64,000 bases of DNA from JACPUW01 sp049115495 (GCA_049115495.1 JAGDZV010000005.1:443754-507753); one strand, 5' to 3'. Counted from the first letter of the stretch, positions 1 through 9,793 are shown. A program made the numbers and translations. Notes: generated from the sequence alone by a model not told the origin.

Positions 1-1319
1 ATCTCGTATTTAAGTTTTGGATGCTTGTAGTTGAGTTTAAACCTAAACCCTTCAGTAAATCCAATGGCTTCAAGCATTAGCCTATCTTCTTTAGCAGTGA
101 GAATTAATTCCACTTTAGGGTCGCTTTTCTCACTAACACTAAAGTATGATGGGTTTACAGTAAATGCCTTAGTATTGCTTACCCAATTATTTCCTTCTCT
201 TATGATTTCGGGCTTTTTACCTGTGAAAATGCTCTTACCTCGTTCTAAGCTATTTTTAAATGAAGTGACCATTTGGTCAACCTTTAAAATAGCGTCTAGG
301 GTAATTCTTATTGTTAGAGATTTATGCTCTATGTCAGATGGTTGTATGGTTCGGTGGTTAATGCGGCAATTGAGTGGAGTGGGTTTGTTTTTTAATAGAA
401 GAATTTCAAGATCTTTTTTTGATCTAAAAATCTTATCAAATTTTTCATAAACACCAGCTAGGTTAAGCACCTTATCAATATGATCGAATAGGAAGTAGAG
501 CTGAATGCCAATAAGAGCGGCATCTGCCAAGGCTGCAGCTTTAGTAAAGAACCCTTCGGGCATTATCATCAATTTTGAAAAGCCGGAAATTAGAAGCGTT
601 AATCTAGCTACATCTCGTGGTATTTTTTCGGCATTCTCCCATAGCTTTTTACTTGCATCGGAGTCATCATCTTTTTTGTTAGTTTGAAAACTGTCAACTA
701 GCTCTACATACTCAACTTGCCAATTGAGTAGTTGGTTAGATTGTATAAAGTACGAAAGTTGTTTTGCTTCAATTTGGGTTAGAGATTTTAGGCTTTTACT
801 AAATTCATCTACCATTAAAGCGCAAGCTTCCAGATTTTCTTCATTTCTGTCATAACCTAGATTCTCTGCATTTTGTATTTTTATAAAACTACTATCTAAT
901 AGATTTTTAAACTCGTCAATTATTATATCCGGGTTGTCAATCTTTTCATATGACCCAATATTCATTGTTATAAATATTATTTGGTCTTCGGTCCAGGGGG
1001 TAGGGATTTCAAGGGTGTTTTCGCCAGGTTCAAGTTCGGGTACAATAAAGTGATAACGGGTTGATTCTTGGTCGAAGAACACCTTTTGATCTATGCTTGC
1101 TTCAATAAATCGTCCCGTAAAGTTTTCATGTGCATAGTAGTCTTGAAAGCTTAACAGGGTACAGATTTCTCCTGGTAAATATACCCTAGCATCGTCGAGC
1201 AAAATTATTTTTTTTTGTTCTTCAGGGTCTTCAACATCTTCCCTACAGGCACTAATTTGGGCAAAAGATATAATTATAAAAATGGCAATGATTTTTTTAT
1301 AGAATCTTGAAAAATTCAT
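1..1319 (-). CDS. Lipoprotein of unknown function (partial, runs off window start)
   Basis: The minus strand stays open from an ATG at 1319 to the window edge (about 438 codons), so the C-terminus is missing. The protein starts MNFSRFYKKIIAIFIIIS and has a lipobox-like ISAC with Cys near residue 26. That indicates a lipoprotein signal peptide and anchoring in the envelope. The rest is soluble and mixed alpha/beta with many acidic and lysine residues. I recognise no domain. The start lies 10 bases after the stop of the ClbS-like gene, so the two are probably co-transcribed. Function unknown; a similarity search of the complete gene would be needed to name it. Confidence 0.8.
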   Translation of the reverse strand, partial: MNFSRFYKKIIAIFIIISFAQISACREDVEDPEEQKKIILLDDARVYLPGEICTLLSFQDYYAHENFTGRFIEASIDQKVFFDQESTRYHFIVPELEPGENTLEIPTPWTEDQIIFITMNIGSYEKIDNPDIIIDEFKNLLDSSFIKIQNAENLGYDRNEENLEACALMVDEFSKSLKSLTQIEAKQLSYFIQSNQLLNWQVEYVELVDSFQTNKKDDDSDASKKLWENAEKIPRDVARLTLLISGFSKLMIMPEGFFTKAAALADAALIGIQLYFLFDHIDKVLNLAGVYEKFDKIFRSKKDLEILLLKNKPTPLNCRINHRTIQPSDIEHKSLTIRITLDAILKVDQMVTSFKNSLERGKSIFTGKKPEIIREGNNWVSNTKAFTVNPSYFSVSEKSDPKVELILTAKEDRLMLEAIGFTEGFRFKLNYKHPKLKYE

Positions 1320-1329
1320 AGCTGTGCAT

Positions 1330-1827
1330 TTACTTAAAACACTTTTTAATCAATTTAAAAGCCCAATCGTAATGGCTACTAGTGGCCGATACTAAATAAG
1401 AACCCATAGAAGTAGTACCCGTCCATTTATAGCGTTTCTTTTCAAACAACTCCATATTACTATATCGATTGATAATACTTTGAATTTTATCAAAAGAATC
1501 TGCTAACAAATCTTTTGCTTCTTCAAGCGGAGTGCTTTCATATTGTTTTTGAATCAGAGCATTAAGTTCTGGAGTAGTTTTCCATGTATAGCCCTTTGCC
1601 GGCATGTCTGGTTTTTGTCCGGCCATTCCTATGTTATGCCACTCTTTCATCATTAAATGCCAGTGGTGCAAGTGGCACAAAACATCTCTTATGTTTCTAT
1701 TTAAATAGCGTTCAGGAAACTCCTTTTCTTGCTCATTAGTGCTTTTAGAGTTTATATAAGACATCAGTTTTTTGTAATTCTTTTGGCTTAGGTCAAGTAA
1801 TTCAGTTTTGTTTTTAGGACGAGGCAT
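1330..1827 (-). CDS. ClbS/DfsB family four-helix bundle protein (DinB-like)
   Basis: The 165-residue product begins MPRPKNKTELLDLSQKNYKK, the characteristic opening of the ClbS/DfsB family. It continues with the family pattern NIRDVLCHLHHWHLMM and a GYTWKTTPELN stretch. ClbS itself is a cyclopropane hydrolase protecting colibactin producers, and most homologues are uncharacterised DinB-fold proteins. The His-rich helix (HLHHWH, about residues 51-56) matches the conserved family helix. No colibactin-like pathway is visible nearby, so a self-resistance role is not supported here. It is the first gene of a likely two-gene operon with the truncated lipoprotein. Confidence 0.8.
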   Translation of the reverse strand: MPRPKNKTELLDLSQKNYKKLMSYINSKSTNEQEKEFPERYLNRNIRDVLCHLHHWHLMMKEWHNIGMAGQKPDMPAKGYTWKTTPELNALIQKQYESTPLEEAKDLLADSFDKIQSIINRYSNMELFEKKRYKWTGTTSMGSYLVSATSSHYDWAFKLIKKCFK

Positions 1828-1982
1828 AGCTATTCAAATTAACTATTCAAAGCTCTAATTTAAACCCCGTAAAAATGATGACCAGAGTCATACAACCCAT
1901 TTAATAGTTTACGTGTCTCAATTATTAAGCTATTTCTTTTTTAAGAACTTTACACTTGATATTTGAATTGAAAATCTCCGAT

Positions 1983-4900
1983 ATGAAAATAACTCTTACT
2001 TCAATAACGCTATTACTGTTTGCTTTTCAGGTGCAGGCATCAAGAATTCTAGTAAGCGGACAGCTTAATACAAACACCATTTGGAAGGCTGATACGGTGA
2101 TTATTCAGGGTGCTCTTGAGATTAAAAACGGTGTTTTGTTAACCATAGCTCCCGGTGTTAGTGTAATGGGGGGTAATCTTGATGTTAAGGGTGCAATACA
2201 AGCACTAGGCAGGGCTGATAGTCTAATTAACTTTAAGCACCAGTACATTCAAGGTGGCAGTACCAATTATTTTGGAGGTTTCAATTTCACCAATGTGGCT
2301 TCAGCAAACGATAGTAGCGTTTTCAATTATTGCAGTTTTGAAAGCCTAGTGCCAAATGATGCTCTATTTGTAATTAGAAACAGTAATCAAATAGAAATTA
2401 AAAACTGCTTTTTTGATGGTGCTGACGTGCAAGGTCGTATGCTTTTATCAGCTTATCAAAGTGATGTAAAGTTTAATAAGAATGTGGTTAAACACTTTAA
2501 AGAAAGAGCCGTAGAGTTCACTGACGGAAATGCAACTTGTAACTTTAACATGTTTGATTCTTGCCTAAACTATAGATACGGAGAAGAGCTTGTTTATTTT
2601 GGTGCTGGGAAACAGTTGGCTAAGGGAAATGTATTTAGCCATTGTGGCGATAGCTTAAACCCAAGTGATATTAACCCTACAGTAATATTTAGAAATGGAA
2701 GTGAATGTGAGTTTAGAGAAAATAGCTTGCTCAATTCGTGGAATCTGGCACTGAGAATTGAAGATGAATCAGCTCCTATTATCAATAACTGTACTATAAA
2801 AAACTATAATGCCGGAATACTATTTTCAAAAACTCACTCAACTAAAAGTGTAACCATTCTTAATACGGTAATTGATGGCATTGCTGAAATAGGAATGAAT
2901 GCCGGTATTGACGTACGAGCCACTATAAGAAAGAGTACCATTAAAAACTGTAAAAAAGGGGGAGTTGTTGTGGTTAGAGACTCAGACTTTAAGTTTTTGA
3001 ATGATTCTTTTTTAAATAATGCGGGTGGAGGCTGTAACATTAGATTTACAACAACAACTGCCGAATTTGAAAACTGTTATTTTGAGGGGAATAGTGCCAA
3101 CTTTGGAGGCGGTTTATTTATTACCGATAGAGCCATATGCACCATAAACAATTGTACCTTCAAAAGCAATTTAGCCGTAAACGGTGGTGGCATGGCAGCG
3201 GGATCAGGTTCTAGTATTCAAAACTGTACTTTTAATCAAAACGAAGCCTATTCTTTTGGTGGTGGTGCTTTTGTACAAGGCTGCACTTTTATAAATAATA
3301 AATTAGTTAATAATAAGGCGTACATGGGCGGCGGAGCATTATTTCAAATGTCAACAAGCTACCGAGGTAATTATGAGAATAATTACATTTCAGAAAACAC
3401 GGCTGACTCATTAGGAGGGGGTGCTATTATAGCCATTGATCGATACATGAAATTTAGAAACAACCACATTGAGAATAACACCGCCGGCTTTGCTGGTGGC
3501 GGGCTATCAGTATACGTAGGTTCAAAAAGTTGGATGAGTGGCATTATGATCAATAACAACGAAGCACCATTTGGCGCTGGAATCAACTTTGAAGAGAATA
3601 CGAGTCATAATTTGAAGCTGAGCAATATGAGCGTACTTTATAATAGAAGTACAAAGAAGTATGGTGCGCTGCGCAACAAGAGCAAAGACGAACTCTATTT
3701 TACCAATTGTGTATTTTGGGGAAATGAATCTGATAATGGATTGGATTTTTATAGTGAGTGGGATAATGCCGATCCTGGTTTTGATCATTGCGTGATTCAG
3801 GGTGGATTTTCAAATTTTGATTTAAACGGTGGTACTTTCAATGGAGCAAAAATCAAGATTAGCACTACTGATCCTGAATTTAATAAAGTAACAAAAGCAG
3901 GAAATGATTCATTAAGGGCTTATAATTATTACTTCTCAAACACTAGTGATCTTTATAATGGTGGTAAGGCTGATACTTCGAAATTGAGAATTGCCAGGCG
4001 AGATTTGAATAATACGCTGAGAGTAAAAGATTCTAAAATAGATATAGGGACTTATGAGTTTGTAGAAATGCCAAAGCTAAATATTTGGATTGGCAAAACT
4101 GAAATCTGTGAAAATAGTACGCCCGAAATAAATATTACACCTGATAGCAGATATGATGAAATAGATTGGTATAAAGATGGAGAAAAGCTTTTAAGTAATA
4201 AAAACAAATTATCAATCGATAATTTCAGTAAATCTGATACAGGATATTATTGGGCTGTAGGCAGTAATGCGGCTGGGCAGGTTTATTCTGATACTTTGCA
4301 CTTTTCCTTTATTTCTACACCAACAGTAAAACTCATTGGCAATGATACAACTTTGTGTCAGGCTCATGATTATAGAATTGAAGCAGAAGGTAATTGGCAA
4401 GAATATTTATGGAAATCGCACACAGCGAAAAAATCATCATTTTATGTGCCTTTGGCTTCTGAAGAAGTATGGGTAATGGTTAAAGACAAAGAAACAGGCT
4501 GTTTTACAATATCTGATACAATTTCAATTGAAATTATTAACCCAAGTTTTGTTGCTGATATTAGTTTGGGGTATGATGTTGGACTTGAAGAATATAATTT
4601 AACAGCGGATTTAGAATCAAACGATGGTTTCGATAGTATTCTTTGGCAAAATATAACTGAGCAATGGCAACAAGTTACAGCGGAAAATTATCTTAAAGTT
4701 GAATTGAGCAACGGCGAAGGTGAATATGTAGCCAATACGTTTATAGAAACTTGCGCCGGAGATACATCAAAAGGTGTAACAATAGTTTTCCCATCAGTTG
4801 GAAGTCACAGAGAATTTGCCATTGATATAATTCAAATTGCTGAAATGGTGCAACTTTCAACGGAGCTAAACCAAGAGCTACAATTGCAGCTTTACAATCT

Positions 4901-5042
4901 TGATGGAAAAAGGTTAATAAGCACTCAGTTTAAAAATCAAACTCAGATAGACGTAACCAATTATAGGAATCAAATCTTATTAATTAAAGTATTTGATGCT
5001 GAGACTAGTAAGCTTTGGATTGATAAAGTGTTTATCAATTAA
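1983..5042 (+). CDS. Large secreted parallel beta-helix protein with Ig-like region and T9SS-type C-terminus
   Basis: I chose the ATG at 1983 because it is followed directly by a signal peptide (MKITLTSITLLLFAFQVQA). An upstream TTG at 1956 would add nine residues before it. The product is about 1019 residues. Residues 50-650 contain repeated N-C-x-F and NNxAxxGGG coils typical of right-handed beta-helix (pectate-lyase-like) repeats. About residues 690-780 form an Ig-like module (WYKDGEKL ... SDTGYYWAV). The last 80 residues resemble a divergent T9SS type A sorting domain (LYNLDGKRLISTQF ... IDKVFIN), so the protein is probably exported across the outer membrane and surface-attached. A substrate or enzymatic activity cannot be assigned. 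It is transcribed divergently from the ClbS-like operon. Confidence 0.85.
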   Translation: MKITLTSITLLLFAFQVQASRILVSGQLNTNTIWKADTVIIQGALEIKNGVLLTIAPGVSVMGGNLDVKGAIQALGRADSLINFKHQYIQGGSTNYFGGFNFTNVASANDSSVFNYCSFESLVPNDALFVIRNSNQIEIKNCFFDGADVQGRMLLSAYQSDVKFNKNVVKHFKERAVEFTDGNATCNFNMFDSCLNYRYGEELVYFGAGKQLAKGNVFSHCGDSLNPSDINPTVIFRNGSECEFRENSLLNSWNLALRIEDESAPIINNCTIKNYNAGILFSKTHSTKSVTILNTVIDGIAEIGMNAGIDVRATIRKSTIKNCKKGGVVVVRDSDFKFLNDSFLNNAGGGCNIRFTTTTAEFENCYFEGNSANFGGGLFITDRAICTINNCTFKSNLAVNGGGMAAGSGSSIQNCTFNQNEAYSFGGGAFVQGCTFINNKLVNNKAYMGGGALFQMSTSYRGNYENNYISENTADSLGGGAIIAIDRYMKFRNNHIENNTAGFAGGGLSVYVGSKSWMSGIMINNNEAPFGAGINFEENTSHNLKLSNMSVLYNRSTKKYGALRNKSKDELYFTNCVFWGNESDNGLDFYSEWDNADPGFDHCVIQGGFSNFDLNGGTFNGAKIKISTTDPEFNKVTKAGNDSLRAYNYYFSNTSDLYNGGKADTSKLRIARRDLNNTLRVKDSKIDIGTYEFVEMPKLNIWIGKTEICENSTPEINITPDSRYDEIDWYKDGEKLLSNKNKLSIDNFSKSDTGYYWAVGSNAAGQVYSDTLHFSFISTPTVKLIGNDTTLCQAHDYRIEAEGNWQEYLWKSHTAKKSSFYVPLASEEVWVMVKDKETGCFTISDTISIEIINPSFVADISLGYDVGLEEYNLTADLESNDGFDSILWQNITEQWQQVTAENYLKVELSNGEGEYVANTFIETCAGDTSKGVTIVFPSVGSHREFAIDIIQIAEMVQLSTELNQELQLQLYNLDGKRLISTQFKNQTQIDVTNYRNQILLIKVFDAETSKLWIDKVFIN

Positions 5043-5067
5043 TTTTTGAATCTAAAAGAAATTGCAT

Positions 5068-6897
5068 TTACTCAGTTGCAGAATTTAAAGGAGTTTCTTG
5101 TGTTTCAATATCGTCAGTTGTTGATACGTCGTTTTCTTCGGTGGCTTGAATTAAAGTATCGTGGTTTATATAAAGGAGCTCAGCTGTTTCAATTAGCTTT
5201 AGTGTAATTGAAGTAACCCTGGCACTATCATTGGCCAGTGAAGCGGCCATTTCGCTTGAAATCTTTTTTTCTCTAATAAGCTCATCAAGAGTTCCATCAA
5301 TTAATACATCTACTTTTTTTGAATTGCTTTTAATCTTAGTCAACTTGGTCAAATGTTCCTGTGGTTCTTCTTCTTCACTCAAAAGATAGATCTCGCGCAG
5401 CACCTTCGATACCTTTTTTCTAAGTTTATCATATTCTTTACTAATGGCTTCATTGTCTGAAACCATGTATTTACTCACATTTGTTCTTAAACCCCTAATG
5501 TATTTTATTACTTCTACAATATTTCGGTTAACTATTTTTACTCGAGTAAAGGCTTCCATAGCCTCTGTATCAAGAGAAAATTTGCTTTGAGATAGGGTAG
5601 CATATTTTATTATTTTACTGTAAATGGTCTTTACTTTTTCATAGTAGAGCTCATTTACATTTACCTTAATTTTTTCTTTAGATTTTTTTACGATCGACTT
5701 TAGTTTTTCATCTCCTTTTATATCGTGTATGTGGAGATTTAAGCCATGTGCAATAATTTCAAAAGTTGCGTTTTCAAAAAGCCTTTTACTCTCATCTAGT
5801 AGTGCTCTAATTGAAGTTTGAGGATAGGTTAAAACACTTTCATTAAGGTAAATTGGGTTTTCTATTTTTTCTTCTTTCTTTTTGGTTGGAAAAATTCTGT
5901 TTAGAAGAATCACCAGCCTTGGAATAAACGGCAGCATAATAAGCACGCCTATTATGTTAAAAACCGAGTGAAATAAAGCGAGTCTTAGAATGTAATTATC
6001 GGCTGCTATTCCAAAACCATCAGCTAAGAATTTAACCAATTGCCCAAATGGAGAAATTAGAATTAATGCAATAAGTCCGATAGAGGCCTTAAATATAAGT
6101 TGAGCTCCTGCTAGTTTTTTTCCTTCGTTATTGGCGCTTAACGATCCCAGTATTGCTGTTATGGTGGTTCCTACATTGGCACCAATAGTTAGCGCTAGTG
6201 AGTTTTCATAAGTTATTTGTCCTGCAGCTAAGGCCGTTAAGAAAAGCGCAATTGCCGCACTGCTTGATTGTAAAATTAGAGTAACCAAAATACCAATGGC
6301 CGTGTAAGAAATAATACCCCAAAAACCAGGCACAGCATATTCGGCAAGGTTTATTCCGTCTTGAAAAGTATCAAAACCCTGTTTCATGTAATGAATTCCA
6401 AGAAAGAAGAATCCCAATCCGGCAAGTACATAGCCAATGCCTTTCATGGTTCGGCGTTTTTGAAAAACAAACAAAATACCGAAAGCCAGCATGGGCATAG
6501 CGAATGACGATACTTTAACTTTTAGCCCAAAAGCGGCTACCAGCCAAGCCGTAGCTGTGGTGCCAATATCTGCGCCAAAAACTATTCCTATACCTGCAAA
6601 AAGATCAATAAGACCCGCACTAAGAAATGATATGCTAATTACACTTATTAGCGAGCTTGATTGTAAAAGTGCGGTAACAATAAAACCAACGCCCAGGCTT
6701 TTGTAAAGCCTATTAGTCATTCTTTTTAAAAGCTTTTGTACGGGGCCTTCAACAAAAGTGTTAAAGCCATCTTCAAGCATAATCATACCAAAAAGTAAAA
6801 TGGCTACACCAGCAGAAACTTCTTTTATGGTTGGGTTTGAGAAGAGAACCCAAGCCAAAAGGAACAAAATAGTTGGAAAGAAAAGCTTTTTTATCAT
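5068..6897 (-). CDS. Na/Pi cotransporter family protein with C-terminal PhoU-like domain
   Basis: The 609-residue integral membrane protein has about eight hydrophobic segments in residues 1-330. Two internally repeated QSSS signatures (LLQSSSLISVISISFLSAG and LILQSSSAAIALFLTALAAG) are the hallmark of the Na/phosphate cotransporter (PF02690) fold. GADIGTT and GANVGTT loops follow each repeat. Residues 350-590 are a charged helical cytoplasmic region resembling a PhoU-like domain, as in NptA/YjbB-type bacterial proteins. The likely role is sodium-coupled phosphate movement across the inner membrane. It is monocistronic and convergent with the beta-helix gene, 25 bases apart. Transport direction cannot be read from sequence. 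Confidence 0.9.
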   Translation of the reverse strand: MIKKLFFPTILFLLAWVLFSNPTIKEVSAGVAILLFGMIMLEDGFNTFVEGPVQKLLKRMTNRLYKSLGVGFIVTALLQSSSLISVISISFLSAGLIDLFAGIGIVFGADIGTTATAWLVAAFGLKVKVSSFAMPMLAFGILFVFQKRRTMKGIGYVLAGLGFFFLGIHYMKQGFDTFQDGINLAEYAVPGFWGIISYTAIGILVTLILQSSSAAIALFLTALAAGQITYENSLALTIGANVGTTITAILGSLSANNEGKKLAGAQLIFKASIGLIALILISPFGQLVKFLADGFGIAADNYILRLALFHSVFNIIGVLIMLPFIPRLVILLNRIFPTKKKEEKIENPIYLNESVLTYPQTSIRALLDESKRLFENATFEIIAHGLNLHIHDIKGDEKLKSIVKKSKEKIKVNVNELYYEKVKTIYSKIIKYATLSQSKFSLDTEAMEAFTRVKIVNRNIVEVIKYIRGLRTNVSKYMVSDNEAISKEYDKLRKKVSKVLREIYLLSEEEEPQEHLTKLTKIKSNSKKVDVLIDGTLDELIREKKISSEMAASLANDSARVTSITLKLIETAELLYINHDTLIQATEENDVSTTDDIETQETPLNSATE

Positions 6898-7170
6898 CTC
6901 TCAGTTTTCATTTATTATCTCAAAATAGGACTTCTAGTTTCTATGGGAAATACGTATTGCTTTCTTAAAAAGATACTTTCTAATTACTACTTCAATTGTA
7001 GAATTGATCTGTTGTTTAATCACCTCTTAAAAGAAACAATAGAAACCTTTTTGCCTATTAAGAGCAGAGTTAATTAGTTCTCTTGTAAAAAGAGCATATT
7101 CAGTAAAGTAATTTGTAAAATATTAAAAGAGTTTGTGGGAGGGCAGTCTTTCAGTTTATTTTGAACTGTT

Positions 7171-7746
7171 ATGGATGAAATTAGCCAACTTAACCCAAAA
7201 GCGTTTGAATTAGCAATGCACCTTGAAACAAAAAGAACATTGTTGCGAAATTTCAAAAGGAGTGATTTAGAAGACTTTCATAAAATTAGAACAGATGCTG
7301 AGGTGCGCAAATACATTGCAAAACCGATTGATCATAATATTGAATCTACCAAAAAAGCGCTAAATGAGGTAATTGAAGCTTTTAATGATCATAAAGCATT
7401 AAACTGGATAATAGAAGATAAAGAAACGGGTGAGTTTATTGGTTCAGGAGGTTTTTGGAGAATTGACCTTAAAAATAATAGGGCTGAGCTTGGTTATTCC
7501 ATAAAAAAGAAGTTTTGGCAAAAGGGAATTATGACAGAAGTGCTAAAAGTAATTTTGCCATTTGCCTTTCAAAAAGCTGGGATTCATTCAATTATGGCTT
7601 GTGTTGATGTAAATAACACACCGTCTCAAAAATTACTTTTAAAATCTGGCTTTAAGCTAGAGGCTCATCATCGCCAAGATTGGTATTTTGAAGGGAAATA
7701 CTTTGATACATTGGTGTATGGGATGATAAAAGAGGATTTGGAATGA
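7171..7746 (+). CDS. GNAT family N-acetyltransferase (RimJ/RimL-like)
   Basis: The 191-residue product has the RimJ/RimL/SpeG-type layout. TKRTLLRNFKRSDLEDFHKI lies near the N-terminus, the central strand reads GEFIGSGGF, and the acetyl-CoA region is LGYSIKKKFWQKGIMTEVLK. NTPSQKLLLKSGFKLE is the usual C-terminal motif, and DTLVYGMIKEDL ends the protein. An alternative ATG at 7216 would give a start closer to the family norm. The residues before it are not conserved in the family as I know it. The substrate is unknown. The gene stands alone, upstream of a degraded regulator gene. Confidence 0.88.
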   Translation: MDEISQLNPKAFELAMHLETKRTLLRNFKRSDLEDFHKIRTDAEVRKYIAKPIDHNIESTKKALNEVIEAFNDHKALNWIIEDKETGEFIGSGGFWRIDLKNNRAELGYSIKKKFWQKGIMTEVLKVILPFAFQKAGIHSIMACVDVNNTPSQKLLLKSGFKLEAHHRQDWYFEGKYFDTLVYGMIKEDLE

Positions 7747-7921
7747 TTAGTTTATAGGGGTATCGGGAATGATGCTACAATGCATTTCGATGGTTTGAAT
7801 TCCATTGTTTCTGATCAGTAAAGACCGATTTCAATTGCTCATAATAAGGGTGGAATAAGCGCAAAATTGATTTTTGGTACAACTCCCGATACTCCTATTA
7901 AATTATATGTAAAAGCATATA

Positions 7922-8130
7922 GTGGATTCGGTTTCTAGATTTCTTAAAAGGAGAAGAAAAGATACAGGTTTAACTAAAAAGGAGTTTGCTGAGAGGGCCG
8001 GTGTAGCCTTAACCGTGATAAGAAAAATTGAGCGGGAAAAAACAATTTATACATGGACAAAGTAAATTAGGTTTTGCAAATGTTTGGACATGAATTGGCA
8101 CCAGTGAGCATAAATGAAATTGAAAAATGA
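7922..8130 (+). pseudogene. Broken HipB-like helix-turn-helix regulator (antitoxin-type)
   Basis: From a GTG at 7922 the frame reads VDSVSRFLKRRRKDTGL, then LTKKEFAERAGVALTVIRKI and EREKT. This is a clear HipB/XRE-type helix-turn-helix. The frame then ends at 8063. Shifting by one base at about 8043 restores the expected continuation NLYMDKVN, a TAG stop in place of the usual Gln codon, then VLQMFGHELAPVSINEIEK and a terminal stop at 8128-8130. The gene therefore carries both a frameshift (one A missing after the A-run) and a nonsense mutation. No HipA-like kinase frame is recognisable on either side, so this seems to be the relic of a lost toxin-antitoxin pair. The rest of 7747-8234 shows no gene. 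Confidence 0.75.
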
Positions 8131-8234
8131 GCTTTTATCTTTCAGAAAATATGCGAACCCTTTACTTAAGCTTACTTAATGAAAGGTATAGCCAATTGGG
8201 GCTATGAGTTAATAACCTTTCAATTTGAAATTGC

Positions 8235-8687
8235 TCAACTTTTGAGCGATTTACACCACCTAATCTTCACCGTCTTTAAAACATCAGTTTCCCAAATTTG
8301 ATCGTGTAGAATTTCAAAGCCATTTTTCTGGTAAAAGGCTAAGGGTGAATCATAGTTACTACCATCTAATTTTTGATAACCATTACCTTTCACAACCCAA
8401 CCACAAAGCATATTGTTGTTGGCTTTTGCCTCATCTAATAATTGAGTACCAATTCCACGGCCTTGAGCTTGCCTTGATACTATCATGGCAAAATTGCGTT
8501 CTTGGTTTCTATCAAAGTCGCAATACCATGCAACTACGGCTTCATTATCAAAAATGAACAAGTGTTTCGGGTTTTCTAGCTTGCTTAAATAGTGCCTAAG
8601 GTTATTAATGTTACTATGGCAAATACTTGCTGGATATTCAGCATTCCACAGACTAAATATTTGCTGTTCTTGGCTACTACTAAGCAT
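8235..8687 (-). CDS. GNAT family N-acetyltransferase
   Basis: The ATG at 8687 gives about 150 residues (MLSSSQEQQIF...). A TTG start 21 bases upstream is possible but less likely. Motif A is clear (IVSRQAQGRGIGTQLLDEAK, Q/RxxGxG/A acetyl-CoA binding loop). The late motif SPLAFYQKNGFEILHDQIW is typical of GNAT enzymes. The N-terminal half lacks family-specific signals, so the acceptor substrate is unknown. It is transcribed divergently from the secreted-protein gene that begins at 8767, leaving about 80 bases of shared promoter space. Confidence 0.85.
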   Translation of the reverse strand: MLSSSQEQQIFSLWNAEYPASICHSNINNLRHYLSKLENPKHLFIFDNEAVVAWYCDFDRNQERNFAMIVSRQAQGRGIGTQLLDEAKANNNMLCGWVVKGNGYQKLDGSNYDSPLAFYQKNGFEILHDQIWETDVLKTVKIRWCKSLKS

Positions 8688-8766
8688 TATTTCGCTAAAA
8701 AAAATCAATTAAAGAGGGTCACCTATTGTAAATATGCTCATTAAAATAGGTAAAATCTAAGCAACT

Positions 8767-9744
8767 ATGAAACAATTATTATTCGCGGCCCTAATGACTC
8801 TTTCAATAAGCTGCATGGCCAATTTAAAAAAATCTAGCCTTGATTCACTAAGAGCTATTGCCATTGCCAACCAACTTGGCGAAATGAAATCTAAGATACA
8901 TAATGCCTATTTACAAGGCGATATTGCTGTTTATAAGAACGACAGTCTAAATTCTGAATTAACGGTTGAGCGTTTTCAAACAATGTTTGAGGCAATGCCT
9001 CAAATGGGTCAAGTAAATGGTTTTATAGCATGCGTAAGGCTCAAATCTAACTTCACAAGTTTTGACCAAGAAAGCGAAGTATATTGCATTGCACCTGTTT
9101 ATGAATTAGTAATTGACGGAGTAGATTTAGGTAATATTCCAATGTATTATGTTGCTATGAAAGACGTTAAGAAGGTTCTTAATGAAAACGAAGTAAAACT
9201 GTTGGCTGTTTTAACCAATCTGGCCGAGAAAAACTACTCAAATAATATTTTCTCCGAATCGTCATTAGTGGTTTCTGGTGATGACTATAGAACAATTGAA
9301 CATGGTTATCAAATGAGCTATAATATGTCAGATTGGGCTTATGGTCGTCAAAATATTATTATAAAGTTAGAAGATCTTAGAGAAATTTGTAAAAATGCAA
9401 TAGAGGTATTTGAAGAAAGTTTGAACACAGTGCTTTGTAATACAGCGCCAAACATGAGCTGTTATTTAGATAAAAAGTTTAAGAAAGAAGTACCGCATTT
9501 GGCAAAACACGAACCCTTTCAACAATTAGAAGTAATACAACTGCCAAGCCCAGAGTATCCGGGGGAGTTTAAAGACACAGTAATTCGTCATGATTGCCAA
9601 ATTCAATGGGTTTATAAAGTAGTTGAAATAAAAAACGGTTATCAAATTGATTTTTGGGGAGTTAGTATTTTCATGAAAAAAGAAGATTTTGAAGTTGCCG
9701 TACCTGAGTGGGTACGCTTGCTCTTGGTAGAACACGAGTTGTAA
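8767..9744 (+). CDS. Secreted protein of unknown function, paralogue of the 11692 gene
   Basis: The 325-residue product starts MKQLLFAALMTLSISCMAN. This is a signal peptide, with SISC|M a weak lipobox-like site. It is clearly homologous along its length to the protein at 11692-12681. Both have a YKNDS/YTNDS motif near residues 55-65, YELVIDGVDLGNIPMYY matching YQLNIDGQDIGTFSHYS, the shared CYLDKK motif followed by HxPFxQ, and a Pro-x-Trp near the C-terminus. I recognise no named family. The two copies flank the SQR-like flavoprotein gene, so they may derive from a local duplication interrupted by that gene. Confidence 0.8.
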   Translation: MKQLLFAALMTLSISCMANLKKSSLDSLRAIAIANQLGEMKSKIHNAYLQGDIAVYKNDSLNSELTVERFQTMFEAMPQMGQVNGFIACVRLKSNFTSFDQESEVYCIAPVYELVIDGVDLGNIPMYYVAMKDVKKVLNENEVKLLAVLTNLAEKNYSNNIFSESSLVVSGDDYRTIEHGYQMSYNMSDWAYGRQNIIIKLEDLREICKNAIEVFEESLNTVLCNTAPNMSCYLDKKFKKEVPHLAKHEPFQQLEVIQLPSPEYPGEFKDTVIRHDCQIQWVYKVVEIKNGYQIDFWGVSIFMKKEDFEVAVPEWVRLLLVEHEL

Positions 9745-9763
9745 AATTCTTACATTAGAATAA

Positions 9764-9793
9764 GGTAGAGACACCGAGCTAGGTTTCTCTACC
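9764..9793. terminator. Hairpin after the 8767 gene, terminator-like
   Basis: The sequence GGTAGAGACACC pairs with GGTTTCTCTACC (11 of 12 bases) around a six-base loop, starting 20 bases after the stop codon. The T-tract is weak (attcgtttt), so termination efficiency is uncertain. The remaining 230 bases to the next gene show nothing identifiable. Confidence 0.5.

Noticed and set aside
31..687. Two open frames on the plus strand
   Set aside because: They lie opposite the continuous lipoprotein frame on the minus strand, which has a signal peptide and sensible composition. The plus frames are shadows.
1956..1982. TTG start for the large beta-helix protein
   Set aside because: It would put nine residues before an otherwise ideal signal peptide. 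The ATG at 1983 is better.
8066..8234. HipA toxin remnant downstream of the broken HipB gene
   Set aside because: No frame shows HipA motifs. Short resemblances were not convincing.
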